The notes under the pieces were generated by a model. That model was not told the origin of the DNA, did no database searches, and saw only the letters and a program-made list of their open reading frames with translations. A stretch of 64,000 nt of DNA from UBA2336 sp036787955 (GTDB taxonomy: Bacteria > Bacteroidota > Bacteroidia > Cytophagales > Cyclobacteriaceae): the NCBI GenBank assembly GCA_036787955.1, contig DAIQOI010000013.1, forward strand, positions 7,223 to 71,222, written 5' to 3'. Numbering within the stretch: position 1 is the stretch's first letter; every line of letters begins with the position of its first letter. The position numbers and the translations under genes are program-made. This document shows, one piece after another, positions 33,978-42,541 of the stretch.

Positions 33978-36900
33978 TTACTTTCTGCAGTACTGGTCAA
34001 TCTGGTAGCGGGCTTTGGCATCGCCCAGTTCTACGGCCTTGCGCCAGTCGAAGCAGGCCTTGTCTTTCTGCTGCAGCTGATAATACAGGTTGCCGCGCAT
34101 TTTGTAGTACGAAGCATTTTTAGGCTCAACGCGAATGGCCTCGTCTAAATCGGAAATGGCTGCTCCGGGATCGCCCAGTTCGGCTTTGCAGTTGGCCCGG
34201 TTGTAATAAGCCACCCCGTCATCAGGATTGATCATCAGCACCTGGTTGTAGTCGGTTACAGCACCTTCATAATCCTGAATGCTTTCGCGTATTAGCGCAC
34301 GGTTGTAATAGGCTTTTACATTTTTCTTGTCCACTGCCAGAGCATTGGTGAGTTCGGCAATGGCCGATTTTGTATCGTCCATTTCCAGATGAGCACGTGC
34401 CTTATCCAGGTAAATCTGCGCTGCATTTTCACCGGCTTTGATGGCCGCTTCAAAATCTTTTACCGCACCGCTAAAATCATTGGTTTCCAGCTTTACCTTT
34501 CCACGTTTGTAAAGCGTGGTTTTATCATCCGGTTGCTGTGCCAGCATCTTGTCGAAATATTCCAGGGCAGGCACATAGTTTTTCATGTTGTAATAGCTTT
34601 CGGCCAGCCAGGTGTAGAGCGCTGGATCGGGTTTTTCGGTAAGTTTTTCTGCAGCCCGGAAGTCTTTCACGGCCTGGTCAAACTTTCCCGCTTTGAAGTA
34701 AGCCTGGCCGCGGTTTTCATAGGCACGCACAAATTGCGGATTGAGCGATATAGCCGAAGAAAAGTCGGTTACAGCCTCCTGCAGGCTTTCCTGCAGCAAA
34801 TATACCTTTCCGCGGTTATTGAAAAGCACAGGATCTTTTAACCCCAGCGTAACCGCTTGCGTGTAACTTTGAATGGCTTCGGGCAACAACTTGAGTTGAA
34901 ACTGTGCTTCGCCGCGGTGGAAGAAGGCTATGGCCATTTTGTTATCGCGATCGATGGCTTTGTTAAACTCGGCTATGGCCTTATCATACTGTTGTGTTTC
35001 GTAGTAACATACGCCCAGCCGGTGGAAAAGTGTTGCTTCGTCCAGGCCGCTTTTTACGGCCTGTTCAAAATCAGGCAAGGCGCGGTTGTATTCCTTTAAC
35101 TGAAAATAGGCCGTTCCCCTGGCCGCATAGTTTTCTGCACGGTTATCGCCTTTTTCGATGGCTTTGTTTAAATCGGTAACCGCCTTTTCGTATTCCTTCA
35201 GCTCGAGATAACTCCTGCCGCGTGCGCTAAATACCCGGGCCGATGCATCGGGTGCATCAATAGCTTTGGTCAGTTCAGCAACAGCCGATTTATAATCTTT
35301 CAACTCGTAGCGTGCTATACCCAGCATGGCATAGTCATCGGTTTGTGCTTCGTTTCGGGCAGCCACCACGGTCAGGTCGGTTACCACGCCTGCAAAATCA
35401 TTTTTTGCAAACCTTAAGCGTGCACGGGCTTTCATGGCCGGTATATAATCCTTGCGAATAGCCAGTGCACGGGTTAAATCCTCCAGCGCCTCATCGGTTT
35501 TGCCCAACCGGGCCCGCGTCTCGCCGCGCAGGGTAAACACTTCCTCGTTGTTGTAGCCCAGGGAAACGGCTTTTTCAAGGCTGGCATTGGCATCGGCAAA
35601 TTTTTTATCGGCAAACTGCAGCTTACCCAGCTGCAGGTAAACTTCCTTGTTATCGCTGTTCATTGCGGCAGCTTTTGCCAGCCAGGGATGTGCTTCGGTG
35701 TTTTTCTTTAATTGCGCAAGTGCCAGGCCGAGCATCTCGAATACCTCGCGGTCGTTGGATGCGGAAGCAACGCGTACGAGATCGGCAGCGGCAAGTTCCA
35801 AATTATTTAACCGGTAATAGGCTTTGCCGCGCTTGCTGAACAATTCCGGTTCATTTTCTCCGGCTGCTTCGGCCTGTTTCAGCGCATCGGCCGAGCCGGC
35901 AAAATCGCTGCGTTCGTAGCGCAAATACCCTGTGTATAACGCCACTTTGCCGTCTTTCACACCGGCTTTGAAGGCCGTTTCCAGCCGGTTGCGCGCTAAG
36001 TCGGTCTGGCCATTGTGGTAGGCGGCTATGCCGGTCATGCGCAGGATATCCGGTGTTTCACCCGTGGCCTGGCGTACCCTCTCCAGGTCTTCCAGGCACC
36101 CTGCGAAATTGTTTTGTGCGAAACGCAGCGTTCCCCTGCCCAGCAGGGCAGCATTTAAATCGGGCCTTATCTTCAATGCTTCCGTAAAATCGGCCTCTGC
36201 CCCTTTTGCATCATTCATTTTCAGCCTGCACTGAGCGCGGTTGGCAAAAACCTGGGCATCGGCCGTGCCGTTTTTTAAAAACTGATCGTAGTAATGAAGC
36301 GCTCCTGAAAAATCGCTTTTTGCAAACCTTATGTCGCCCAGCAGGCGCAGTGCCTCGGCATCTTTCAGTCCCGCTGCAAGTGCTTTTTCCAAATCAGGCT
36401 GTGCCCTGTCGGGGTCGCGCTGTGCCACAAACGATTTACCACGCGCCATGAATACTTCTGGTGAAGTCTCGCCTGTGCTTATGGCGCGGCTCAGGGTTTC
36501 AATGGCAGCCGCATAATCCTTTTCCTTAAACAAACACAAACCGTATCGGGTAAATACTTCTTTGTCTGAAATACCCATGGAAACCGCTGCCGCAAATGCG
36601 CGGTTGGCTTCGCTGCACTGATTAAGTTGTGCCTGACTGATACCGAGCATACGGAACACCTCTTTGTCTTTCACCCCACGACTTACCACACGGCTCAGCG
36701 CCTCAGCAGTACCGGCAAAGTCTTTCAGTTCAAACTTCGCTTTGCCCAAACGCTGGTAAAATTCCACATCGCTGCGTCCTGCTGCAATCAGCTTATCCGT
36801 ATCCTCTGCGCATCCTTTCCAGTTGCCCGTAAGGCACCTTACTTCTGCGCGGTTCTCAAGTGCACGATCATAATCCGGTTTAAGCTCAAGCGCTTTGGTA

Positions 36901-37469
36901 AAGTCGGCTTCGGCAGCCGGATATTCTTTCAGCATCATCCGGGCCTTTCCGCGGTTGTTGAAGAGTACGGCATCGTTTACACCTTTTGCAACAGCTTTGT
37001 CATAGTTGGCAATGGCTTCGCGGTAGTTTTCGTTCCGGAATTTAAGGTTGCCTAAATTGACAAAGGTTTCAGGGCGTTGGGCGCCCATTTGTACGGCTTT
37101 TTCCAGGTCAGGCAGTGCGTTCTGAAAATCGTTCAGATAGGTGCGCGCATTTCCGCGCAGCTCAAACAACTCTACCGTATTGATGCGCTGCCGCGCAGCT
37201 TCGTCAAAGTCGGCTCTGGCTTTTTCATATTCCTTCAGGTGATAATAGGCTGTTCCGCGGTGCAGGTGAATTTCCTTTTGGGCAAAGCCTGTTGATACCA
37301 GCCGTGAAAATTCATCGGCTGCCTGACGGTACTCGGCTGCTTTCAATTTATCAAGCGCCTGCTGATACTGAGCGAGTAGCAGCGAGTCGTTGCGGGTTTG
37401 GGCTGGTGCCGTTGTAATCCCCGATGCAACGAGAATGAAAATCTGCAGGATGTGAATTAGATTTTTCAT
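33978..37469 (-). CDS. Large exported tetratricopeptide-repeat protein
   Basis: 1163 residues from ATG 37469 (MKNLIHILQIFILVASGITTAPAQ), with a signal peptide probably cut after PAQ. The rest is an almost unbroken array of about 33 TPR units of 34 residues with the usual pattern (xxxxNRGxxxxxLxxYxxAxxDFxxAI). Many units share long stretches, for example the repeated ...LFNNRGK... and ...ADFTKALELKPD blocks, so the array grew by internal duplication. It would be a periplasmic or surface scaffold for protein contacts; partner unknown. An exact -7 box lies 6 nt before the ATG. The gene is alone on the strand with no enzyme nearby. Confidence 0.88.
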   Translation of the reverse strand: MKNLIHILQIFILVASGITTAPAQTRNDSLLLAQYQQALDKLKAAEYRQAADEFSRLVSTGFAQKEIHLHRGTAYYHLKEYEKARADFDEAARQRINTVELFELRGNARTYLNDFQNALPDLEKAVQMGAQRPETFVNLGNLKFRNENYREAIANYDKAVAKGVNDAVLFNNRGKARMMLKEYPAAEADFTKALELKPDYDRALENRAEVRCLTGNWKGCAEDTDKLIAAGRSDVEFYQRLGKAKFELKDFAGTAEALSRVVSRGVKDKEVFRMLGISQAQLNQCSEANRAFAAAVSMGISDKEVFTRYGLCLFKEKDYAAAIETLSRAISTGETSPEVFMARGKSFVAQRDPDRAQPDLEKALAAGLKDAEALRLLGDIRFAKSDFSGALHYYDQFLKNGTADAQVFANRAQCRLKMNDAKGAEADFTEALKIRPDLNAALLGRGTLRFAQNNFAGCLEDLERVRQATGETPDILRMTGIAAYHNGQTDLARNRLETAFKAGVKDGKVALYTGYLRYERSDFAGSADALKQAEAAGENEPELFSKRGKAYYRLNNLELAAADLVRVASASNDREVFEMLGLALAQLKKNTEAHPWLAKAAAMNSDNKEVYLQLGKLQFADKKFADANASLEKAVSLGYNNEEVFTLRGETRARLGKTDEALEDLTRALAIRKDYIPAMKARARLRFAKNDFAGVVTDLTVVAARNEAQTDDYAMLGIARYELKDYKSAVAELTKAIDAPDASARVFSARGRSYLELKEYEKAVTDLNKAIEKGDNRAENYAARGTAYFQLKEYNRALPDFEQAVKSGLDEATLFHRLGVCYYETQQYDKAIAEFNKAIDRDNKMAIAFFHRGEAQFQLKLLPEAIQSYTQAVTLGLKDPVLFNNRGKVYLLQESLQEAVTDFSSAISLNPQFVRAYENRGQAYFKAGKFDQAVKDFRAAEKLTEKPDPALYTWLAESYYNMKNYVPALEYFDKMLAQQPDDKTTLYKRGKVKLETNDFSGAVKDFEAAIKAGENAAQIYLDKARAHLEMDDTKSAIAELTNALAVDKKNVKAYYNRALIRESIQDYEGAVTDYNQVLMINPDDGVAYYNRANCKAELGDPGAAISDLDEAIRVEPKNASYYKMRGNLYYQLQQKDKACFDWRKAVELGDAKARYQIDQYCRK

Positions 37470-37475
37470 ACCCGA

Positions 37476-37483
37476 CAAAGGTA
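37476..37483 (-). promoter_or_regulatory. -7 box 6 nt before the TPR gene
   Basis: TACCTTTG (minus strand) matches TAnnTTTG; 6 nt separate it from ATG 37469. Confidence 0.5.
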
Positions 37484-37541
37484 TTAAATCGCTATCGGGC
37501 AAAATGGACAAAAATGCTGAAAATCCTACCTCTGCGTTGAA

Positions 37542-37664
37542 TTACTCGCCTGCAAAAAGGGCTACCAGCATGTAGCCCGACACCACCAGCAGAATGAGCA
37601 ACAGGAGATAACCAAACAGGCGTGCCCGGCTGAAATAAACTTTTACGGGAAAGGTTTTTTTCAT
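37542..37664 (-). CDS. Small single-pass membrane protein B (40 residues)
   Basis: Translation from ATG 37664 starts MKKTFPVKVYFSRARLFGYL and ends LVALFAGE before TAA. A basic N-terminus is followed by one hydrophobic helix (about 18-37), so it would insert with the N-terminus inside. Its ATG overlaps the TGA of the small ORF upstream (ATGA), and both share the frame MKK...V.VY..AR.F...LLL, so they look like paralogues. No function is assigned. Codon use looks like that of its neighbours. Confidence 0.5.
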   Translation of the reverse strand: MKKTFPVKVYFSRARLFGYLLLLILLVVSGYMLVALFAGE

Positions 37665-37780
37665 GGCACGGAGTTAGTTATAAGGACAAAGACCAGGTAG
37701 GCTGCCACCGAAAGCAACAGCATCACCACGAAATCGCGGGCCATACCATAGACGTTTGCCACTGAAATGTCCTTTTTCAT
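37661..37780 (-). CDS. Small single-pass membrane protein A (39 residues)
   Basis: Translation from ATG 37780 starts MKKDISVANVYGMARDFVVM, continues as a hydrophobic helix LLLSVAAYLVFVLI and ends TNSVP before TGA. Its stop overlaps the start of small protein B by ATGA, implying coupled translation in a two-gene unit. Upstream (37801-37871) are inverted repeats, TTAAAGT/ACTTTAA and GTTTTCTGA/TCAGAAAAC, that could be regulatory. Small single-helix proteins often belong to larger membrane complexes; none is encoded nearby. Confidence 0.5.
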   Translation of the reverse strand: MKKDISVANVYGMARDFVVMLLLSVAAYLVFVLITNSVP

Positions 37781-37871
37781 AGCCGGAAAGGTCATTCAAG
37801 TTAAAGTAAAACTTTAATTGACCCAATTTTGTTCACCGTTTTCTGAGAAAACTGTGCAAACGGTCAGAAAA

Positions 37872-37889
37872 CAAGGTTTAGCTGCCTTG
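37872..37889 (-). terminator. Weak terminator after lpd
   Basis: On the minus strand CAAGG pairs with CCTTG around an 8-nt loop, followed by TTTTCT. The stem is short, so the call is modest. Confidence 0.4.
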
Positions 37890-37923
37890 TAAATCCGGTA
37901 AAAGGAGGGGTAAGTAAGCGCCC

Positions 37924-39324
37924 TCAGAGGTGGATCACTTCGCCATAAGCGGCCGCAGTTGCCTCCATGATGGCCTCACTCATAGTAGGGTGAGGGTGTA
38001 CAGATTTGATGATTTCGTGGCCGGTGGTTTCGAGTTTGCGGGCCGCTACCACCTCGGCAATCATTTCTGTAACGTTGGCGCCAATCATGTGGGCACCCAG
38101 CCATTCACCATATTTGGCATCAAAAATCACCTTTACGAAACCATCAGCGGCTCCGGCTGCCTTGGCTTTGCCTGAGGCTGTAAACGGAAACTTGCCTACT
38201 TTAATCTGGTATCCGGCTTTTTTGGCCGCCTCCTCGGTGTAACCCACGGAAGCGATTTCAGGCGAACAATATGTGCAGGCCGGTATGTTGTTATAATCAA
38301 GCGGCTCGGGATTGAGGCCGGCTATTTTTTCCACACAAATAATTCCTTCGGCCGATGCCACATGGGCCAGTGCCTGGCCTTTTACAATATCGCCTATGGC
38401 GTAGACACCTTGTACATTCGTACGGTAGAATTCATCTACCACTACTTTTCCTTTGTCGGTTTTCACACCGGTTTCTTCCAGTCCGATGCCCTCCAGATTA
38501 GCTGTAATGCCTACTGCCGAAAGCACGATGTCGGTTTCGATCTTAATTTCTCCGGCTGGGGTTTTGACGGTCGAAACACAACCTTTGCCCTTTGTGTCTA
38601 CCGCTGTTACTTCCGAACTGGTGTACACGTTGATGCCCGATTTCTTGAATGATTTTTCAAGTGCTTTCGATACTTCAACATCTTCGAGCGGAACCAGATT
38701 GGGAAGGAACTCTACAATGGTTACTTCCGTGCCTATGGCATTGTAGAAGTAGGCAAACTCAGTGCCGATGGCACCGGAACCCACCACCAGCAGTTTTTTA
38801 GGCTGCTGGGGCAGGGTCATGGCTTCGCGGTAGCCGATGATTTTCTTGCCATCAATTTTCAGTGCGGGCAGTTCACGTGCCCGCCCTCCGGTAGCCAGTA
38901 TGATGTGTTTGGCTTCGTATTCGGTTTTCTTGCCATCGTTACCGGTAACTTCCACCTTCACTGCGTTACCCGATTTCTTCAGCTTTCCGGTACCGGCTAT
39001 ATGCTCGATTTTATTTTTCTTGAATAGAAACTGAATGCCTTTACTCATGCTGCCGGCCACTTCACGGCTGCGCTTTACCATGGCGGCAAAATCCGGCTTC
39101 GCATCACTTACTTGTATGCCGTAGTCGCTTGCATGCCTGATGTATTCAAAAACATTTGCGCTTTTCAGCAGGGCTTTGGTGGGAATACAACCCCAGTTCA
39201 GACACACACCACCCAGCTCAGCCTTTTCTACCACTGCTGTTTTCATACCGAGCTGAGATGCACGAATGGCAGCCACGTAGCCACCCGGACCGGAACCGAT
39301 TACAAGAACATCAAATTTGGACAT
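37924..39324 (-). CDS. lpdA: Dihydrolipoyl dehydrogenase
   Basis: 466 residues, the E3 subunit of the 2-oxo acid dehydrogenase complexes, re-oxidising dihydrolipoamide with NAD+. Seen: FAD-binding VLVIGSGPGGYVAAIRASQLG, the redox disulfide GGVCLNWGCIPTKALL (about 38-53), NAD-binding LLVVGSGAIGTEFAYFY, the second FAD site VYAIGDIVKGQALAHVASAEG and the C-terminal catalytic His-Glu of SVHPHPTMSEA. The other complex subunits are not in the window. It diverges from fabG across 101 nt. Confidence 0.97.
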   Translation of the reverse strand: MSKFDVLVIGSGPGGYVAAIRASQLGMKTAVVEKAELGGVCLNWGCIPTKALLKSANVFEYIRHASDYGIQVSDAKPDFAAMVKRSREVAGSMSKGIQFLFKKNKIEHIAGTGKLKKSGNAVKVEVTGNDGKKTEYEAKHIILATGGRARELPALKIDGKKIIGYREAMTLPQQPKKLLVVGSGAIGTEFAYFYNAIGTEVTIVEFLPNLVPLEDVEVSKALEKSFKKSGINVYTSSEVTAVDTKGKGCVSTVKTPAGEIKIETDIVLSAVGITANLEGIGLEETGVKTDKGKVVVDEFYRTNVQGVYAIGDIVKGQALAHVASAEGIICVEKIAGLNPEPLDYNNIPACTYCSPEIASVGYTEEAAKKAGYQIKVGKFPFTASGKAKAAGAADGFVKVIFDAKYGEWLGAHMIGANVTEMIAEVVAARKLETTGHEIIKSVHPHPTMSEAIMEATAAAYGEVIHL

Positions 39325-39344
39325 ACGTATCTGATTTGTTGCGC

Positions 39345-39352
39345 CAAAGATA
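39345..39352 (-). promoter_or_regulatory. -7 box for lpd
   Basis: TATCTTTG (minus strand) matches TAnnTTTG, 20 nt before ATG 39324, within the lpd-fabG divergent gap. Confidence 0.5.
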
Positions 39353-39394
39353 TAACTCTTGAGCGGCTTACCATCACAGTTATATGGATTTGGC

Positions 39395-39402
39395 TATTTT
39401 TG
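39395..39402 (+). promoter_or_regulatory. -7 box for fabG
   Basis: TATTTTTG matches TAnnTTTG, 23 nt before ATG 39426. Confidence 0.45.
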
Positions 39403-39425
39403 AAACCTGTTCAAAATCAAAAAGC

Positions 39426-40172
39426 ATGAAATTATTATCCGGAAAAACCGCGCTGGTTACAGGCGCTTCTAAAGGAATCGGTCGCGCCATCGCTTTAAAA
39501 TTTGCCGAGCAAGGCGCCAACGTAGCATTCACATATTTATCGAGCGTGGAACAGGGTCAGGCACTCGAGGCAGAACTCGCTGCCAAAGGCATCAAAGCCA
39601 AAGGCTACCGCAGCGATGCAGCCGATTTTGCCCAGGCCGAAAAACTGATTAATGATGTGGTTGCCGACTTTGGCTCGCTGGATGTGCTGATAAACAATGC
39701 CGGTATTACAATGGATAACTTGTTGTTGCGCATGACCGAAGAAGCCTGGGATAAGGTGATGAACGTAAACCTGAAATCGTGTTTCAACACGGTAAAGGCC
39801 GCAGCCAAAATCATGATGAAGCAAAAGAGCGGCTCCATTATAAATATGACTTCCGTGGTGGGCCTCAAGGGCAATGCCGGGCAGGCCAACTATGCTGCAT
39901 CCAAAGCCGGCATCATTGGTTTTACCAAATCGGTTGCGCTGGAACTGGGCTCACGGGGCATACGCTCCAATGCCATCGCCCCCGGATTTATTGAAACCGA
40001 GATGACCGGCAAACTCGATGAAAAGACCGTGCAAAGCTGGCGCGATGCCATTCCGCTGAAACGCGGTGGCAAACCGGAAGATGTGGCCGATGCCTGCGTG
40101 TTCCTGGCCTCCGACATGTCGGCATACATTACCGGGCAGGTATTGCAGGTGGATGGCGGAATGCTGACATGA
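39426..40172 (+). CDS. fabG: 3-oxoacyl-[acyl-carrier-protein] reductase
   Basis: 248 residues, short-chain dehydrogenase. NADPH-dependent reduction of 3-oxoacyl-ACP in fatty-acid elongation. Seen: TALVTGASKGIGRAIAL (cofactor loop, about 7-23), LINNAGITMDN, the catalytic Ser-Tyr-Lys in INMTSVVGLKGNAGQ and NYAASKAG, and the C-terminal YITGQVLQVDGGMLT typical of FabG. I chose ATG 39426 (MKLLSGKTALVTG); the frame is open to 39384, but that part overlaps the -7 box. Confidence 0.94.
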   Translation: MKLLSGKTALVTGASKGIGRAIALKFAEQGANVAFTYLSSVEQGQALEAELAAKGIKAKGYRSDAADFAQAEKLINDVVADFGSLDVLINNAGITMDNLLLRMTEEAWDKVMNVNLKSCFNTVKAAAKIMMKQKSGSIINMTSVVGLKGNAGQANYAASKAGIIGFTKSVALELGSRGIRSNAIAPGFIETEMTGKLDEKTVQSWRDAIPLKRGGKPEDVADACVFLASDMSAYITGQVLQVDGGMLT

Positions 40173-40256
40173 TGTGCTAGGGGCTCCAGGCTGATAATGG
40201 TTGCAAGAAACTTTTTTGGCTTAACACTTCAGCGCTTTTGCGGCTGGCTGCAGATC

Positions 40257-41501
40257 CTACTGCACGCAGGCAACTGCAGCCTCCCTCCTGATTTCGGTAC
40301 CGGCGGCCGGCCATGAAGTTATCTTAAAATCTTCGGGCAACAGCACCACATGCACACCCTCCTGCTGTGCAAGATAAGCGATGGTGTCGAGCGCAAGCTC
40401 CCCAACAATCACCTGACACCCGGCGTTGGCATAGCCACCGAAAACTTTATTGAATACCGTCCAGGTTATAGCCTGGTTTCCATCAAACCTTACCCAGGCA
40501 TTCAGCGAAATGTTGGTTGAAAACAACGGACACTTCGATGACTTTCTTTTAGTTAACGGATAACGATAGTTGTTTTGCAATGCAATTATATCTGACAATA
40601 CCGCCAAGGCCGTAGGCATGCTCCCGGCTCCCTTTCCGGTAAGCAACTGACGTCCGGCAAATTCACCCGTGATCTGTACGGCATTGTATTCCAACCTTGT
40701 ATGAGCCAAATGGTGGCTAAGCGGAATAAATTGTGGCATAACCCAGGCAAACACTTTATCATCCTGCTTAACAGCATGTGCACATAACCTGAGTGACAGG
40801 GAGTTTTTCTGTGCGAATTCCGATTCTTCCCTGCCCATGCGCGTAATACCCGATACAGGTATCAGTTCGGGGCTTATCACCACGCCAAAAGCATGCAGCA
40901 AAACGATGCTGAGTTTATAACGAGGATCTAATCCTTCCACATCCAGTGTTGGATCGGTTTCGGCAAAGCCAAGCCTTCGGGCTTCGTTCAATGCTTCTGC
41001 ATAACTCAGTCGTTCCTCCAGCACCCGCGTAAGGATATAATTGGTTGAGCCATTAAAAATGCCTTCAACAGACGATATTTCTTCGTGGGCATAATATTCT
41101 TCAAGCGACCGGATGATGGGAATACTACCGCAAACAGCCGCTTCGTATAGCACCGAACGGTTGTATCTGCGCTGCAGATGCACAATTTCTTCCAGATTTT
41201 CGGCCAGCATTTTTTTGTTGGCCGTAACCACGTGTTTTCCGTTTTGAAGAGCGCTTTTCAGGATAGCAAATGCTGCGTCCGCATCATCTGTCAGTTCAAC
41301 CACCACGTTGATTTCCCCATCCTTCAGTATGTCATCAGGATGAAAAGAAAATCTCTGTCGCGGCAACGGCCGATCTTTCTCCGGATTTTTTACAACGATC
41401 TTTTTTACACCGATTGATTCGTGCTGGCTTCGCTCCAGGATATTGTACAATCCCTGCCCCACGCATCCAAAGCCAAACAATCCGATGGTTAGTTTACTCA
41501 T
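40257..41501 (-). CDS. hom: Homoserine dehydrogenase
   Basis: 414 residues, monofunctional. Reduces aspartate semialdehyde to homoserine. N-terminal Rossmann motif TIGLFGFGCVGQGLYNIL, then VVTANKKMLAENLEEI, the catalytic-domain blocks VEGIFNGSTNYILTRV, LGFAETDPTLDVEGLDPRYKL and GKGAGSMPTALAVLSDI. The C-terminus is short, without an aspartokinase domain. Its ATG overlaps the metX stop (ATGA region at 41498-41501). It is the last gene of the SAM/Cys-controlled operon osmC-metY-metX-hom and supplies the substrate of MetX. Confidence 0.94.
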   Translation of the reverse strand: MSKLTIGLFGFGCVGQGLYNILERSQHESIGVKKIVVKNPEKDRPLPRQRFSFHPDDILKDGEINVVVELTDDADAAFAILKSALQNGKHVVTANKKMLAENLEEIVHLQRRYNRSVLYEAAVCGSIPIIRSLEEYYAHEEISSVEGIFNGSTNYILTRVLEERLSYAEALNEARRLGFAETDPTLDVEGLDPRYKLSIVLLHAFGVVISPELIPVSGITRMGREESEFAQKNSLSLRLCAHAVKQDDKVFAWVMPQFIPLSHHLAHTRLEYNAVQITGEFAGRQLLTGKGAGSMPTALAVLSDIIALQNNYRYPLTKRKSSKCPLFSTNISLNAWVRFDGNQAITWTVFNKVFGGYANAGCQVIVGELALDTIAYLAQQEGVHVVLLPEDFKITSWPAAGTEIRREAAVACVQ

Positions 41502-42538
41502 ACAAAAAGTGATTTTGTCTTTTTTGAATAAAAAAGATGCAAGGCCTGATTGATCTGTCCGAACTCTGCCAGAAAGCCATCGTGGCCAAACAAGGAAGAA
41601 ATCACAGCCAGGCGTGCCCCGGGTATAGCTGCAGCCAGATATTCCTGCTCGGGCAGGGGAAAAAGAATATCCGAATCGATACCTATAACAAGTGTTTTAC
41701 CTTTTATACCGCCCAGTGCTTCATCGGCCGAAACGCGGTCCCTGCCCACATCATGCCGGTCCATCATGCGGCTGAGTACGCGATAGGTAAATGCATTAAA
41801 CCAGTTGGCCAGTTTTTCGCCATGATACCGCTGATAGGTTACAGCCCTGAACAGGCTGCTGTCTTTCCATACGCCCGGCTGGGTATGGTTGTAGCACGCA
41901 TAGTTGCGATAGGAAAGCATGGCAATGGCTCGTGCCGCCTTTAATCCGGCCCGGCCGGCATCCTTGCTTTTTTCTTTCCAGGTTGGGTCGGCCTCTATGG
42001 CCATGCGCTGCGCTTCGTTAAATGCTATGCCCCAGGGCGAGTGAGCCGCATTGCAGGCTATGGGTATTACATGCTCAAAAACCTTGGGCCTCAGAATAGC
42101 CCACTCCAACACCTGTTGTCCTCCCAACGAGCCGCCAATCAGTGTATGAACGGTTTCCAGGCCAAGGTGTTCACGCAGCAAGTCAAAAGCCCGCGCAACA
42201 TCGCGTGTGGTAACGTCCGGAAAAGCATGGTAGTAGGGTTCTTGCGTTGCCGGATTGACCGACAGCGGACCGGTTGACCCGTAACATCCTCCCAGGGTGT
42301 TGGCACAGATAATGAAATATTTTTCCGGGTTAAAGATGCTTTCGCCCGTAAACAATGGTGCCCACCATTGTGTAACATCGGCACTGCCCGTAAGTGCATG
42401 GCATACCCACACTGTGTTGTTTTTATCCGTGTTAAGTTGCCCCAGTGTGGTATAGCGTAGCCGGAAGCCGGGAAGCACTTCTCCCGACTCCAGCTCGAAC
42501 GCATCTGGGTAGTTAAAATCGTGATGGGCCGCTGTCAT
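41498..42538 (-). CDS. metX: Homoserine O-acetyltransferase
   Basis: 346 residues, alpha/beta-hydrolase fold. Acetylates homoserine with acetyl-CoA. Seen: VWVCHALTGSADVTQWW, NTLGGCYGSTGPLSVNP, the nucleophile elbow LIGGSLGGQQVLEWAIL (Ser, about 138), an Asp in VIGIDSDILFPLPEQEYLA, and the His of SLFGHDGFLAEF. The gene lies between metY (3 nt upstream) and hom (4-nt overlap), so all three steps from aspartate semialdehyde to homocysteine are made together. Confidence 0.95.
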   Translation of the reverse strand: MTAAHHDFNYPDAFELESGEVLPGFRLRYTTLGQLNTDKNNTVWVCHALTGSADVTQWWAPLFTGESIFNPEKYFIICANTLGGCYGSTGPLSVNPATQEPYYHAFPDVTTRDVARAFDLLREHLGLETVHTLIGGSLGGQQVLEWAILRPKVFEHVIPIACNAAHSPWGIAFNEAQRMAIEADPTWKEKSKDAGRAGLKAARAIAMLSYRNYACYNHTQPGVWKDSSLFRAVTYQRYHGEKLANWFNAFTYRVLSRMMDRHDVGRDRVSADEALGGIKGKTLVIGIDSDILFPLPEQEYLAAAIPGARLAVISSLFGHDGFLAEFGQINQALHLFYSKKTKSLFV

Positions 42539-42541
42539 TGC

